Shown here: positions 10,400-19,681 of the stretch, one piece after another
Layout of the letters: each line of letters opens with the position of its first letter
Position numbering within the stretch: position 1 is the first letter of the stretch
The notes under the pieces: generated by a model
What the model was told of the DNA's origin: nothing
Seen by the model: only the letters and a program-made list of their open reading frames with translations
Database searches by the model: none
Translations under genes and position numbers: made by a program
From: CAVPWP01 sp963709395
GTDB lineage: Bacteria > Pseudomonadota > Alphaproteobacteria > Rhodobacterales > Rhodobacteraceae
Assembly (NCBI GenBank): GCA_963709395.1
Contig: CAVPWP010000013.1
Location: 1-64,000 of the forward strand
Length of the DNA stretch: 64,000 nt
Direction of reading: 5' to 3'

Positions 10400-11383
10400 G
10401 TGCCGGGGGACTTCGACGGCCTCCTGACCGGTGTCGTGGTCGGCGTCACGAACCACGGCACGACCGGACCCGAAGCGTTTTCCGCCAACGTGAACGACCA
10501 GCCGCTGGTCACCGGGCCTGTGGACCTGGGCCAGACGACGGTGGCGACGTTGAGCGTGCCGGTGGAGGAGTTCCTTGCCGGCGCATCCGACGCTGACGGC
10601 CTGTCGGGCATCGCGAACCTTGCCAGCGACGTGTCGGACGTGACCGCAGCGGTCGTCGGCGCCGATGTCGAGATCACGATCCTGAACGGCTATTCCGGGC
10701 CTGTGACCTTCTCCTACGACATCGTGGATGCCGGCAGTCCCGCGGCCTCGACGGCGACGACCGCCACACTCGACGTGGCGAGCCTGTTCCAGTTGGTCGA
10801 CTCCGGCGCGACCACCACAGGTCCGGGCGGCGCGACGATCCCGGTCGCTGACGACGTGATTGGCGGCGCCGGCACCAACGACATCGCGGTCGGCACCGAG
10901 GACGCGGAAGCCGTCATCTATGCGCCTGGCGTCCGGGACTACGCCGGGATCGAGGCATTCTCGATGCTTGGGGGCGACGATCTGGTCGATCTTTCCGCGG
11001 CATCGACCGGGTTCCGGATCGACATGGGCGCGGGCGACGATCGCGCGATCGGTGGGGCAGGTGCCGATACACTCGACGGCGGCGCGGGCGCGGACACGCT
11101 GACGGGCGGCGCCGGAAGCGATGTCTTCGCACTGACGACCGGGCTCGATATCGCCGACGTCATCACCGACTACGAGGCAGGCTCGGACCGCATCGACCTC
11201 AGCGCGGTCCTTACCGGCAGCGACAACATCGACGGACAGGCCAGCTATGACGCCGGGACTGGTCTGCTGACGGTCCTTGGCGACGTTGCGGCGCAGGTGT
11301 CGGCGGCGGGCGGAGGCATACCGGCCAGCGTCGAGGTGATCTTCGAGGATGCGAGCGGGGCGCAGACGACGGCGGTGATCTGA
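10400..11383 (+). CDS. Giant RTX-type secreted repeat protein, C-terminal RTX part
   Basis: C-terminal part of the giant protein. Coding in this frame begins near 10,350, so the GTG at 10,400 is only a formal start. After one more repeat-like segment comes a run of calcium-binding nonapeptides at about 10,970-11,130 (GGDDLVDLS, GAGDDRAIGG, GAGADTLDGG, GAGADTLTGG, GAGSDVFAL). These are typical RTX repeats. A DxIxDYExGxDRIDLS segment then leads to a short hydrophobic and acidic tail, the usual place of a type I secretion signal. The stop lies only 4 bases from the stop of the convergent adaptor gene, and the secretion genes beyond it are the likely exporter. Confidence 0.85.
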   Translation: MPGDFDGLLTGVVVGVTNHGTTGPEAFSANVNDQPLVTGPVDLGQTTVATLSVPVEEFLAGASDADGLSGIANLASDVSDVTAAVVGADVEITILNGYSGPVTFSYDIVDAGSPAASTATTATLDVASLFQLVDSGATTTGPGGATIPVADDVIGGAGTNDIAVGTEDAEAVIYAPGVRDYAGIEAFSMLGGDDLVDLSAASTGFRIDMGAGDDRAIGGAGADTLDGGAGADTLTGGAGSDVFALTTGLDIADVITDYEAGSDRIDLSAVLTGSDNIDGQASYDAGTGLLTVLGDVAAQVSAAGGGIPASVEVIFEDASGAQTTAVI

Positions 11384-11387
11384 CGCG

Positions 11388-12707
11388 TCACCGTTCGCGC
11401 AGCGCCTCGGCCCCCGCCTTGCGGAAGGGCTTGAGCAGGTAGTCGAGGACCGTGCGTTCGCCAGTCAGGATGTCGACCTGCGCGACCATGCCGGGACGGA
11501 TCTCGAGGATCTCGTCCCCCCGGACGAGCGCGGTGTCCTCGGTCGCGACGAAGATGGGGAAGTAGGTCTGGCCGGTGGCCTCGTCCTGCGCGGCGTCCGC
11601 GCCGACGCGCAGCACCTCTCCGGGCAGCGCGCCGTAGATCGTGAAGTCGAACGCCGTCAGCTTGACCTTCGCCGGAAGTCCGGGGTGAACGAAGGCGATA
11701 TCCTCGGGACGCAGCCGCGCCTCGACCTCGAGGCCTTCGCCCTCCGGCACGATCCTGAGCACTTCCTCGCCAGGCGCGATGACTTCGCCGATGGTGTTCA
11801 CGTTCAGCACCGACACGATGCCCGGCACCGGGGCGCGCAGCGTGGTGCGGGTCACGATGTCCTCGGCGCGTCTCAGCGTCTCCGCGATGATCGCAAGGTT
11901 GTTGAGCGTCTCACTGCGCTCGGCGTTGATCTCTGCGCGGCGCAGAAGGTCGAGTTCCGTAAGCCGGGCATTCGCTTCGACGAGGGCCGCCTCGGCCTGC
12001 GCCCGCCGGCTGACCAGGCGGTCGCCTTCCGACCGCATCGCGGTCCTTTCCCGCTCGACCGGGATGATCTGCGCGCGCGGCACCACCCCCGACGCCTCGC
12101 GCAACTCGATCTCTTCGTCCAGAAGGGCAAGGCTTTCGGCCGTCCGGGCCAGGCCGTTGGTCAGTTCCTCGATCTCCTGCTCGCGCTGGAGCACCTGCGC
12201 TTCGAGAACGGCGCGCTGGCTGACGTAGGAGGCGCGGCGACTGTCGAAGAGCGCGCGTTCCTGAAGCGCAAGCGGGTCGTCCTCGGCCAGGCCGAGCTGC
12301 GCGAAACTGAGGGTCTGAGCATCGGTCAACTCGGTTTCGAGACGATGCGCCCGTGCCAGAAGGGCGGCGCGCTGCGCCTGCACCTCGCCAAGTTCGGCCG
12401 AGGCGCCGGTGTCGTCGATCCGCACCAGATCCTGTCCCGCGGCCACGCGGTCGCCTTCGGCGACGAGGATTTCGGCCACCTGTCCGCCCTCGAGGCTTTC
12501 GACACCCTGCGCGCTGCCCGAGGGCACGACGCGCCCATCTGCCCGGGCGACCTCTTCGATCGTCGCCCAACTGGCCCAAAGAAGTCCGGCCACGAACACC
12601 GCGACGATGAAGAGAAGGAACACCGTCAGACCGCGCCGGGGCCCTCCGATCCGGGCCGCGCCTTCACCGACCGCGAAGTCGGCGATTTCCCAGTCGCCGC
12701 GGCTCAT
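11388..12707 (-). CDS. HlyD-family type I secretion periplasmic adaptor
   Basis: Membrane-fusion (adaptor) subunit of a type I secretion system; it would link the inner-membrane ABC exporter to the outer-membrane channel. The 439-residue protein has one transmembrane helix at about residues 27-48, a beta-barrel/lipoyl half-motif (GGQVAEILVAEGDRV), a long charged coiled-coil at about 110-275 and a second lipoyl half (LRAPVPGIVSVLNV). It ends with the usual HlyD tail (ERTVLDYLLKPF). Length and order match HlyD/LapC-type proteins. Its start overlaps the exporter stop by 4 bases, so the two are probably translationally coupled. The convergent giant RTX protein is the obvious cargo. Confidence 0.93.
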   Translation of the reverse strand: MSRGDWEIADFAVGEGAARIGGPRRGLTVFLLFIVAVFVAGLLWASWATIEEVARADGRVVPSGSAQGVESLEGGQVAEILVAEGDRVAAGQDLVRIDDTGASAELGEVQAQRAALLARAHRLETELTDAQTLSFAQLGLAEDDPLALQERALFDSRRASYVSQRAVLEAQVLQREQEIEELTNGLARTAESLALLDEEIELREASGVVPRAQIIPVERERTAMRSEGDRLVSRRAQAEAALVEANARLTELDLLRRAEINAERSETLNNLAIIAETLRRAEDIVTRTTLRAPVPGIVSVLNVNTIGEVIAPGEEVLRIVPEGEGLEVEARLRPEDIAFVHPGLPAKVKLTAFDFTIYGALPGEVLRVGADAAQDEATGQTYFPIFVATEDTALVRGDEILEIRPGMVAQVDILTGERTVLDYLLKPFRKAGAEALRER

Positions 12708-14905
12708 CCGGACGTTCCCGACGACAACGCCGCCAACACCGTGTCTCGCGCCCCGTCCATTTGCACCCGCCCGCCGTTGAGGAGCACGACGCGATCCGTC
12801 AGATCCAGAAGCCCCATGCGATGGGTTGAAACCACCAGCGTCATGGGCCGTTCCGACAGCGCCACCCGCAGCCGCTCGATGAACCGGCGTTCGGCCTGCT
12901 GGTCCATGGACGAGGTCGGTTCGTCAAGAAGAAGAACGCGCGGGCGCGGAAGCAGCGCGCGCGCCAGCGCCACCATCTGCCGCTGCCCTCCGGACAGGTT
13001 GCGCCCGCGTTCGTCGATCCGCATCGCAAACCCGTCCGGGTGCGCCGCGGCGATCTGGTCGACGCCGGCCGTCCGGGCCGCACGCAGAATCTCGGCATCG
13101 CTCGCCCCGCGCATCCCGAAGGCGATGTTCTCTGCCAGAGTGCCCGAAAAGAGAACCGCTTCCTGCGGGACAAGCTGGACCTCGGCGCGCAATTCGGCCG
13201 GATGAACCTGCGCCATGTTCAGCCCGTCGATCAGGACAAGGCCCTCTTCGGGTTGGTAGAGCCCTGCGAGCAGGCGGACGAGGCTTGTCTTCCCCGCGCC
13301 GACCGGGCCGATCAGGCCAACGCGTGTGCCGCCGCCGATTGCAAGCGACACCCCGCGCAGCGCCGGGGCGGCGGCCTCGGGATAGGACAGGGTCGCCTCG
13401 CGCAGTTCCAGCGCGCCGTCGGCGATCCTTGCATTGAGATGGCGTGAACCTGCCGCAGCGTCCGACGGCAGGGCCATCAGCGTGTCGATGCTGCGCAGGG
13501 TCGACAGGGCAAAGCTGGCCCTGACGAACAGTCCGGCCAGTGCGGCGGTCGGCGCCAGCGCCCGGCCGGACAGGATCATCGCTGCGATCACCGCGCCCAT
13601 GGTGATCTGGCCCTCGAGCGCCAGGTAGACCCCGATCACGATGATGCCCACCGAGGATGCCTGGCCCGCAAGTCCCGTCACCGTCGTCGCCAGCGTCGAA
13701 AGACGCCGCGCGCGTTCTTCTGCGCGCGCGCTTTCGGTCACCTGGCGTTCCCAGCGTTCCTGCATCCGCCCCTGTCCCGCAACGGCCTTGAGCGTCTCGA
13801 TCTCGTTCACCGCCTCGACGGCGACCGAGGTCTTCGCGCCCCCCGTGGCCCGCGTCGCGCTCGATGCACGGCGCAGCGGCCCCAGGACTGCCAGCCCCAG
13901 AATGAGGACCAGTCCCAATGCGATGGCCGGCGGCCAGGCGAGCGGTCCGCCGATATAGGCGATCACCGTGATGAAGAGGACCGCGAAGGCAAGATCGGTC
14001 AGCGTCGCGAGGGTCTGCGACGAGAAGACGTCCCGGACCTGTTCGAAGTCCTTCAGGGTATTCATGAGCGTCCCTGACGGCGCTGTTCGGGCCGAGAGTT
14101 TCAGGTCCGCGATGTGGCGGAAGATCGATGACGACACCGCCAGATCGACGCGCCGGCCAACCCGATCGATCACGCGGGCACGCACCCATTTCAGCGCCGC
14201 ATCCGCGACAAGCGCAAGTCCCACGCCGGCGACCAGAGACCAGAGTGTCACCAGCGCCGCATTCGGAAAGACACGATCGTAGACGTTCATCGTGAAAATC
14301 GGGATGACGAGCGCGAGAAGGTTCACGACCACGGATGCCAGGACGACCTGAAGATAGTCCGGCCAGTGCTGTCGGGTCTTGCCCCAGAACCAGTGCCGCC
14401 TTGGATCGTCCCGACCCGCCTCCGGCCGTGCCAGGGGCGCTTCGGCCCGCAACAGAAGGGCATGTCCGGCGTAGCGGGCGGCCAGGTCGGCCTGTGGCAG
14501 GTCGATCTCGTCGTCTGACCGAGATGGCCAGATGACACGGGCGTGGCCGCCCCGGCTCGATATCAGGACGCAGGCGTCCCGCCCGTCGAGGAAAAGGATG
14601 GCGGGCAGCACGGCGTCCGGAAGATCCTCGATCCGCCGCCGCACGATGCGGGCCACATGTCCCAGGGCTTCCGCGGCTGCCACCGCGCGCGCGGGCGTCA
14701 GGCGACCGTCTGGTGGCAGCGCGATCCCGGCCACGAGCGCGCGCGGCCCGGTGTCATGACCAAGCAACCGAAGGGTTGTCACCATCGCTTCGGCCAGCGG
14801 GTCGGGCGGCCCCTTTTCGAAGTCCCACCCGGTCTCTGATGCCGGTGTTTCCGTTCCGGCCGCAATGACGAGCCGCGTCTTGTCCGGGCGGTCAGGCAAG
14901 GCCAT
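12704..14905 (-). CDS. LapB-type type I secretion ABC exporter (permease-ATPase)
   Basis: Inner-membrane exporter that powers type I secretion. The 733-residue protein has three parts. Residues ~30-150 form a C39-peptidase-like domain with no recognisable catalytic Cys-His arrangement, as in LapB-type exporters of giant RTX adhesins. A six-helix exporter domain covers about 170-470. The nucleotide-binding domain has Walker A (GPVGAGKTS, near 535), signature LSGGQRQ (near 638) and Walker B VLLLDEPTSSMD (near 658). The degenerate peptidase domain predicts an uncleaved C-terminal signal on the cargo rather than a double-glycine leader. It is the middle gene of a TolC-type, exporter, adaptor operon. 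Confidence 0.93.
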   Translation of the reverse strand: MALPDRPDKTRLVIAAGTETPASETGWDFEKGPPDPLAEAMVTTLRLLGHDTGPRALVAGIALPPDGRLTPARAVAAAEALGHVARIVRRRIEDLPDAVLPAILFLDGRDACVLISSRGGHARVIWPSRSDDEIDLPQADLAARYAGHALLLRAEAPLARPEAGRDDPRRHWFWGKTRQHWPDYLQVVLASVVVNLLALVIPIFTMNVYDRVFPNAALVTLWSLVAGVGLALVADAALKWVRARVIDRVGRRVDLAVSSSIFRHIADLKLSARTAPSGTLMNTLKDFEQVRDVFSSQTLATLTDLAFAVLFITVIAYIGGPLAWPPAIALGLVLILGLAVLGPLRRASSATRATGGAKTSVAVEAVNEIETLKAVAGQGRMQERWERQVTESARAEERARRLSTLATTVTGLAGQASSVGIIVIGVYLALEGQITMGAVIAAMILSGRALAPTAALAGLFVRASFALSTLRSIDTLMALPSDAAAGSRHLNARIADGALELREATLSYPEAAAPALRGVSLAIGGGTRVGLIGPVGAGKTSLVRLLAGLYQPEEGLVLIDGLNMAQVHPAELRAEVQLVPQEAVLFSGTLAENIAFGMRGASDAEILRAARTAGVDQIAAAHPDGFAMRIDERGRNLSGGQRQMVALARALLPRPRVLLLDEPTSSMDQQAERRFIERLRVALSERPMTLVVSTHRMGLLDLTDRVVLLNGGRVQMDGARDTVLAALSSGTSG

Positions 14906-14931
14906 GGTCCCGGTCTCCGCTCGACACCGCG

Positions 14932-16344
14932 CTAGTCGCCCAGGCTCTTGCGCCAGTCCGAAAAGCTCCGTGCGTCGATGAGGTCGCCGGACGGCGCGGC
15001 TCCGATAGCCGGCGCACCGGCCTGCTGCCGGGCATAGGTCAGCGCGTCGGTCGGCGGCTCGACCCCCATCGTCGGCAAGAGGACGCCCATCGCGGCAAGA
15101 AGGCGATAGTTGATGTAGGTTTCCAGAGACCGAAGGTTCGCAAGGTTGATCTGCGCCTGGAACAGTGAGATCTGCGTGTTCAGAACGTCGAGAAGCGACC
15201 GGGTTCCGACCTCGAATTCCTGCTCGTAGGATGCGCGGACTTCCAGCGAAAGGTCGACTTGACGTTCGAGAAGGCCCACGCGTCGCTGCGCCGCTTCTCT
15301 ATTGGCCCAGCTCTCGCGGACCTCGCGCTCGACGAGGCGGACCTGGGTCAGCAGGTCGGCGCGGACCTGGTTCACCCGGCGGATATGCTCCTGCCGCAGG
15401 GAGCGGTTCTGGTTTCCCTGGAACTCATAGCGCAGCACCAGCCCGACGCCATAGTCCTCGACCTGTCCCTCGAACCCGTCGAGGTCTTCCCCGTAGATCG
15501 CGTAGGCTTCGAGATCGAGGGTCGGGTAGCGGTTTCCGTCGACCTTGCGGGACAGCGCCTCGGCGCTGCCGACATCGGCCTGCAGGAAGCGAATCGTCGG
15601 GTTGGTGCGCCGCGCCACTGCGAGCGCGTTGTCCAGTGCGGGCGGAACGGACCCGGACATGCGCGGGATGCTTCCCAGTCCCTGGGCCTCGACGCCCACG
15701 GTCTCGAGGAAGAAAGCCTCGGCTTCGGCGGCGTCAAGCCGGAAGACGGCCACGGCGTCTTCGGCGAGAAATACCCGTTCCTCGACCTGCTGGAGGTCCG
15801 CCACGCCGACCACACCGTTTTCGAACGCCTGTTCGATCCGCTGCAGGATCCCGCGATGATACTCGAGGTTCTCCTGGGCAAGGACGATCAGCGCGCGGGT
15901 GCGCAGGACTTCCGCATAGACCCGCACGGCCTCGAGCGACAGGAACTCGGACCGTTCGAGCACGCGAAGCGCGGCGGCATCCACGCGGTAGGCCTGGCGT
16001 TCGATCTCGGAGCGGGTCGAGAAGCCGTCGAAGATGGTCTGGCCGACGCGTGCGCTCAGCCCGTAACCGGTGATCGCCTCGTCTGCAGATGACAGCGCCG
16101 GGATCGTGGTGCCGTTGTTGGCGCTGATGCCGGTCTCCGCCTCAAGCGCAAAGCGGGGCAGGCGAAAGCTTCGGGCCTGATCGAGTTCGAACTCGATGGC
16201 TTGCTTGTTGGCCGAAGCCGACGAGATTTCCGGATTGGTTTCGAGGACGTAAAGGATCGCGTCTTCGACTGTCAGCGAGAATACCGGGGATGACCACATG
16301 AGGGCGCCGATCAACCCGATAGCCCCTCCCAGACTTTTCACCAT
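14932..16344 (-). CDS. TolC-family outer-membrane channel
   Basis: Outer-membrane efflux/secretion channel, first gene of the type I secretion operon. I place the start at the ATG at 16,344 because it gives a standard signal peptide (KSLGGAIGLIGALMWSSPVFS) followed at once by the TolC opening LTVEDAILYVLETNPEI; a weak AGG ribosome site lies upstream. The open frame extends to 16,416, but the extra residues are basic and look untranslated. Two internal repeats rich in Ala, Glu and Arg, and a YEQEFEVGTRSLLDVLNTQ segment, are typical of the family. About 27 bases separate it from the exporter gene. It diverges from the OmpA-family gene. Confidence 0.9.
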   Translation of the reverse strand: MVKSLGGAIGLIGALMWSSPVFSLTVEDAILYVLETNPEISSASANKQAIEFELDQARSFRLPRFALEAETGISANNGTTIPALSSADEAITGYGLSARVGQTIFDGFSTRSEIERQAYRVDAAALRVLERSEFLSLEAVRVYAEVLRTRALIVLAQENLEYHRGILQRIEQAFENGVVGVADLQQVEERVFLAEDAVAVFRLDAAEAEAFFLETVGVEAQGLGSIPRMSGSVPPALDNALAVARRTNPTIRFLQADVGSAEALSRKVDGNRYPTLDLEAYAIYGEDLDGFEGQVEDYGVGLVLRYEFQGNQNRSLRQEHIRRVNQVRADLLTQVRLVEREVRESWANREAAQRRVGLLERQVDLSLEVRASYEQEFEVGTRSLLDVLNTQISLFQAQINLANLRSLETYINYRLLAAMGVLLPTMGVEPPTDALTYARQQAGAPAIGAAPSGDLIDARSFSDWRKSLGD

Positions 16345-16432
16345 TCGACCTGCCTGCTCTAATTGGCGCTGGATTTCGCTCCGCATCCTGTTGCAACGTC
16401 GCAAACGGTACACCATCGTTCAAGGCCAAATC

Positions 16433-17161
16433 ATGCAGTTGATCAGATTGCCGCGCATCCGAAACCGAGTTTTTGCCAAGCTTCGCGACGTCGTGGCGCG
16501 TGCGATGTGGATTCCGATCTTCCTCATGCCCCTTGCGGCCGCCCAGGCGCAGGAACTTGGAACGATCTTTTTCGATTTCGACAGCGCCGCCCTCGACGCC
16601 GAGGCGCAGGCCAAGGTCGCCGCGATCGCCCAGTCACTCGACGCGTCACCCTCCTACCGCCCGTCGGTCGTGATCGGCCACACCGATGCGGTGGGTTCGG
16701 CGGAATACAACATGCAACTCGGCCTGAGCCGGGCCCGCGCCGTCGCCGACGCCCTGGTCGCAAGCGGTGTTCCCGTCAGCCGCATCGGGTCGGTTTCAAG
16801 CCGGGGCAAGACCGACCTCGTCGTCATGGTGGCGACCGCTGACCGGCGCAACCGCCGGGTCGTGGTTTCTCTCGACGACATGCTCGCCGCCTGCCGGAGT
16901 TATCGCCAGATCGAACTCAACCCGGCCGGCTTCGGGGATGCGTTCGAGGCCGACCTGCGAACCCGGCTGGTCGAGGCGGCCGGCGCCTTTGAACGCCTGT
17001 CGGCCGACGGCCGCAACGGTCCGGCGTTGCAAATGTCCGGAGCCGCGAAATACGATTGCGGGATTGCCGTGGGACTGGGCGCGAGTGAACCGCGCAAGCT
17101 CGAGTATGGTCAGCGATGCTTCTGCAACTCGGCCCGCCTGAGGGTGGCGTTGGGAACGTGA
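16433..17161 (+). CDS. OmpA-family peptidoglycan-binding protein
   Basis: Periplasmic or outer-membrane protein with an OmpA C-terminal domain that would bind peptidoglycan. The ATG at 16,433 gives an N-terminal segment ending in a signal-like stretch (MWIPIFLMPLAAAQAQ). The OmpA core follows: TIFFDFDSAALDAEAQ, then VVIGHTDAVGSAEYN, LSRARAVADAL and the RRNRRV motif. The last ~90 residues, with four cysteines, are not part of the standard domain and I do not recognise them. The gene diverges from the TolC-type gene, so the secretion operon and this gene may share a control region. A similar small OmpA protein often accompanies giant-adhesin secretion loci, which suggests an envelope-anchoring role. 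Confidence 0.82.
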   Translation: MQLIRLPRIRNRVFAKLRDVVARAMWIPIFLMPLAAAQAQELGTIFFDFDSAALDAEAQAKVAAIAQSLDASPSYRPSVVIGHTDAVGSAEYNMQLGLSRARAVADALVASGVPVSRIGSVSSRGKTDLVVMVATADRRNRRVVVSLDDMLAACRSYRQIELNPAGFGDAFEADLRTRLVEAAGAFERLSADGRNGPALQMSGAAKYDCGIAVGLGASEPRKLEYGQRCFCNSARLRVALGT

Positions 17162-17299
17162 GTCGTCTGGGCTGATCTGGTCCGCACTGGCCTTTGAAGC
17201 GATGCCCCAGTGAGGCTGTGGGCGGGACAGGTCGCTTGAGCACGACCAGATCCGGCCTGCTCGATTGCTTCGAATTGCGTAGAGATCATCTGCAAGTAC

Positions 17300-17640
17300 T
17301 TTCAGATGAGCTTGGCATGAGACGGGGCAGGGAGCTGGCAAGCGTCCGGGGACGATCAAGTCCAGACCTTCAAGCGGTTCGCCACTTGGCACGAGATCAT
17401 CCGACTGGCGGGTGTGTGTTCGTCCGGTTCCGTCGCATACGAAGTCTGCAGAAGTTTGCGTCCGTTCACGCCTTTGTCCAAGACCATTTCAACCGGGAAC
17501 GCAGCCTCGCCGGCAGACCCCTCTTCAAGGCCAACCACGCCACCTGCCGCCGCTCTCGTCGAGTGGCGCGGTCTCTGCGCGGGGTAGGGGACAGCGTCAC
17601 TGTCCAAGTGGAGACTGGTTCGAGTTGGTCCGCCAGCACC
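17300..17640 (+). mobile_element. Internally deleted IS6-family element (MITE-like)
   Basis: This ~340-base segment joins both ends of an IS6-family element. The left part has the conserved pre-start sequence (GAGACGGGGCAGGG at 17,317-17,330) and an N-terminal coding remnant (TFKRFATWHEIIRLA). At about 17,420 it jumps directly to the transposase C-terminus (SLQKFASVHAFVQDHFNRER), with the tail LVEWRGLCAG in a shifted frame and a stop at about 17,587. The GGACAG/CTGTCC hairpin (17,589-17,605) and a 42-base end unit follow. The DDE core is absent, so the element could move only in trans. 17,162-17,300 and 17,641-17,726 show no gene. Confidence 0.7.
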
Positions 17641-17726
17641 AGCCTACTTCACGGAGGGCGGCTTTTCAGGCGGAGTGCCATGGCGACCGCATCATGGGCA
17701 CGGGAGCGGAAACACTGCGCGCGGTT

Positions 17727-18510
17727 CTATCCGGCGACCGCCGACTTCGCCTCCGGCAGGCAGACCGCGACGCCCGCCTCCGTCATCGCCGCGGCGAGAT
17801 CACCCCCGGGCGCCGCCTCGGTGACGAGCAGGTCGAACTCGCTCGGGCGGACACACATGGACGAGCGCCCTGTGCCCGAACTTGCCGCTGTCGCAGACCA
17901 CGACACGGCGCCCGCCGCTCGCCAGCACGGCGCGGGCGAAGGCTGCCTCGTCGGGGTCGTAGTCCATAACGCCATCTGCGGAGATCGCGCCAGCCGAGAT
18001 GATCGCGTGGTCCACTCGGTATCGCTGCATCGCCGCGACCGCGTCGGGTCCGAGGACAGCGCCCGAATCCGCCTCGAAGCGACCGCCGAGAAGATGCACC
18101 CGGTTGCCGCCCCTGCCGCCGAGGGTCCGCGCGATGTCGGTCGAGTTCGTGACGATCTTGAGCCGCTCGTGACTGATCAGCGCCCGAGCGAGGAAGCTGG
18201 TGGTCGTCCCTGTATCGAGCGCGAGGCTCCCACCGTTGGGGATGAAGGCGGCGGTCGTTCGGGCGATCAGCTGCTTGGCACCCGCGTTCTCGCCCATGCG
18301 GCGTTGGAACGGCGCCTCGCCTGCGCTGCCGGCAAGGCCCACCGCGCCGTGCATCTTCACGACAGCCCCCCGGTCGACAAGCGGGCGCACGTCGCGGCGC
18401 ACGGTCTCGGCCGAGACGTCGAGTCGCCCGGCAAGCTCGGCGATGGTCACCGTGCCTTCCCGGTCGAGGATTTCGAGGATGCGGCCGTGCCGCTTTGACA
18501 GGCGGTCCAT
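17727..18510 (-). CDS. DeoR-family transcriptional regulator (frameshifted)
   Basis: DNA-binding repressor of the DeoR/GlpR type. The N-terminal helix-turn-helix (ILDREGTVTIAELAGRLDVS, then SAETVRRDV) is complete. The C-terminal DeoR sensor domain follows (LALDTGTTTSFLARAL, IVTNSTDIA, LLGGRFEADSG, DHAIISAGAISADG). A one-base insertion in the run at about 17,845-17,851 shifts the frame after RALVHVCP; the other frame continues with EFDLLVTEAAPGGDLAAAM to a stop at 17,727. I take the ATG at 18,510 because GAGG precedes it; an in-frame ATG at 18,525 is possible. It diverges from the amine-transport operon and is its likely regulator. DeoR proteins usually sense phosphorylated intermediates, which fits the kinases downstream. 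Confidence 0.82.
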
Positions 18511-18525
18511 CGCGCCTCGGGGCAT

Positions 18526-18691
18526 GAGTCAACAGATGCGGACCGAAAAACCACAAATTCCCACATTTGGCAATTGACAGGTCGCTTTGCGGCACTGTTC
18601 ACTTGGCTTGCATAGGCCCGGCGCTGCATCCGGGGCGCGCCCGGCCCGCCTCTTACCCGGAGTTTTCGAACCCAGCAGGGGGTGCAATGTC
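18526..18691. promoter_or_regulatory. Divergent control region of DeoR gene and amine operon
   Basis: This spacer between two divergent genes should hold both promoters and the regulator's site. It contains an unusually A/T-rich patch (18,546-18,575) and a consensus-like TTGACA at 18,574-18,579, but no convincing -10 box at 16-18 bases. AGCAGGGGG at about 18,675-18,682 is a good ribosome site for the binding-protein gene. The regulator's operator cannot be named from sequence alone. Confidence 0.4.
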
Positions 18692-19633
18692 ATGACATCG
18701 AAACGGATTTCCGCGATCACGCTGGCGCTTCTGGCCGGCACTTCCGCGCTTGCGCAGGAATCGACAGACCCGATCAAGCTCACGCTGCACGACTGGACCG
18801 GCCAGCTCATCACCACACAGATGATGGGCGAGGTGCTGAAGGCCGCAGGCTACAACGTCGAGTACGTGCAAGCCGACTACCTCGCCCAGTTCGCCGGGCT
18901 CGAGACCGGCGATCTCCATGTCGCCATGGAGATCTGGGAGACCACTGGCCGCGAGGCGATGGACGCAGCGACAGCGACGGGCAACGTCGTCAACGTCGGC
19001 CCCACCGGCATGCAGGCCAAGGAAGAGTGGTGGTATCCGGTCTACATGAAGGAGCTTTGCCCCGGCCTGCCGAACTGGGAGGCCCTGAAGGACCCCGCCT
19101 GCGCCGAGGCCTTCGGAACGGCCGAGACGCTGCCCAACGGCCGCTACCTTGGCGGCCCGGTGACCTGGGGCGGGTTCGACGAAGAGCGGGTCGAAGCGCT
19201 CGACCTGCCGTTCGAGGTCATTCATGCCGGCACCGACGCCGCGCTCTTCGCCGAACTCGAGAGCGCCGTGCAGCGGCAGGCGCCGGTCCTCCTGTGGGTC
19301 TACGCCCCCCACTGGGCGCCGGCGAAGTACGAAGGCGAATGGGTCGAGTTCCCGGAATACACGGCCGAGTGCTACACCGACCCCGCCTGGGGCTCGAACC
19401 CGGACCTCGCCTATGACTGCGGCAAGCCGTTCGGCGACATCTGGAAGGTCGCATGGTCGGGCGTGAAGGACAAATGGCCCGGCGCCTATGCGGCGATCGA
19501 GGCCTTCACCATCGACAACACGGACATGGGCGCGATGATCACCGAAGTCGACCTGAACGGAAAGACGGTGGATCAGGTGGTGACCGACTGGATGGCGGCG
19601 AACGAAGCGACGTGGCGGGGCTGGATCCAGTGA
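18692..19633 (+). CDS. Quaternary-amine ABC transporter substrate-binding protein
   Basis: Periplasmic binding protein of the glycine-betaine/choline (ProX/OpuAC) class. The ATG at 18,692 follows AGGGGG and starts a clean signal peptide (MTSKRISAITLALLAGTSALA). The mature protein opens with IKLTLHDWTGQLITTQMMGE and has many tryptophans (HDWTG, EIWETTG, EEWWYPVY, VTWGGF, APHWAP). Such residues form aromatic boxes around quaternary ammonium groups in this family. It heads an operon with an ATPase and a double permease. The downstream demethylating flavoprotein and choline-kinase-like enzymes suggest a methylated amine or alkanolamine as ligand rather than an osmoprotectant only. The exact ligand is inference. 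Confidence 0.88.
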   Translation: MTSKRISAITLALLAGTSALAQESTDPIKLTLHDWTGQLITTQMMGEVLKAAGYNVEYVQADYLAQFAGLETGDLHVAMEIWETTGREAMDAATATGNVVNVGPTGMQAKEEWWYPVYMKELCPGLPNWEALKDPACAEAFGTAETLPNGRYLGGPVTWGGFDEERVEALDLPFEVIHAGTDAALFAELESAVQRQAPVLLWVYAPHWAPAKYEGEWVEFPEYTAECYTDPAWGSNPDLAYDCGKPFGDIWKVAWSGVKDKWPGAYAAIEAFTIDNTDMGAMITEVDLNGKTVDQVVTDWMAANEATWRGWIQ

Positions 19634-19681
19634 GGCGGCACGTCGGCGGGGGCGCCTGAGGGCGCCGCCGCGGAGCGCGGG

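Noticed and set aside
17194..18498. 434-codon plus-strand frame through the IS6 remnant and DeoR gene
   Set aside because: It joins IS remnant sequence to the antisense of a DeoR protein.
18574..18615. Sigma-70-type promoter for the amine operon
   Set aside because: TTGACA is good but no -10 box at 16-18 bases is convincing, so only a general control region is listed.
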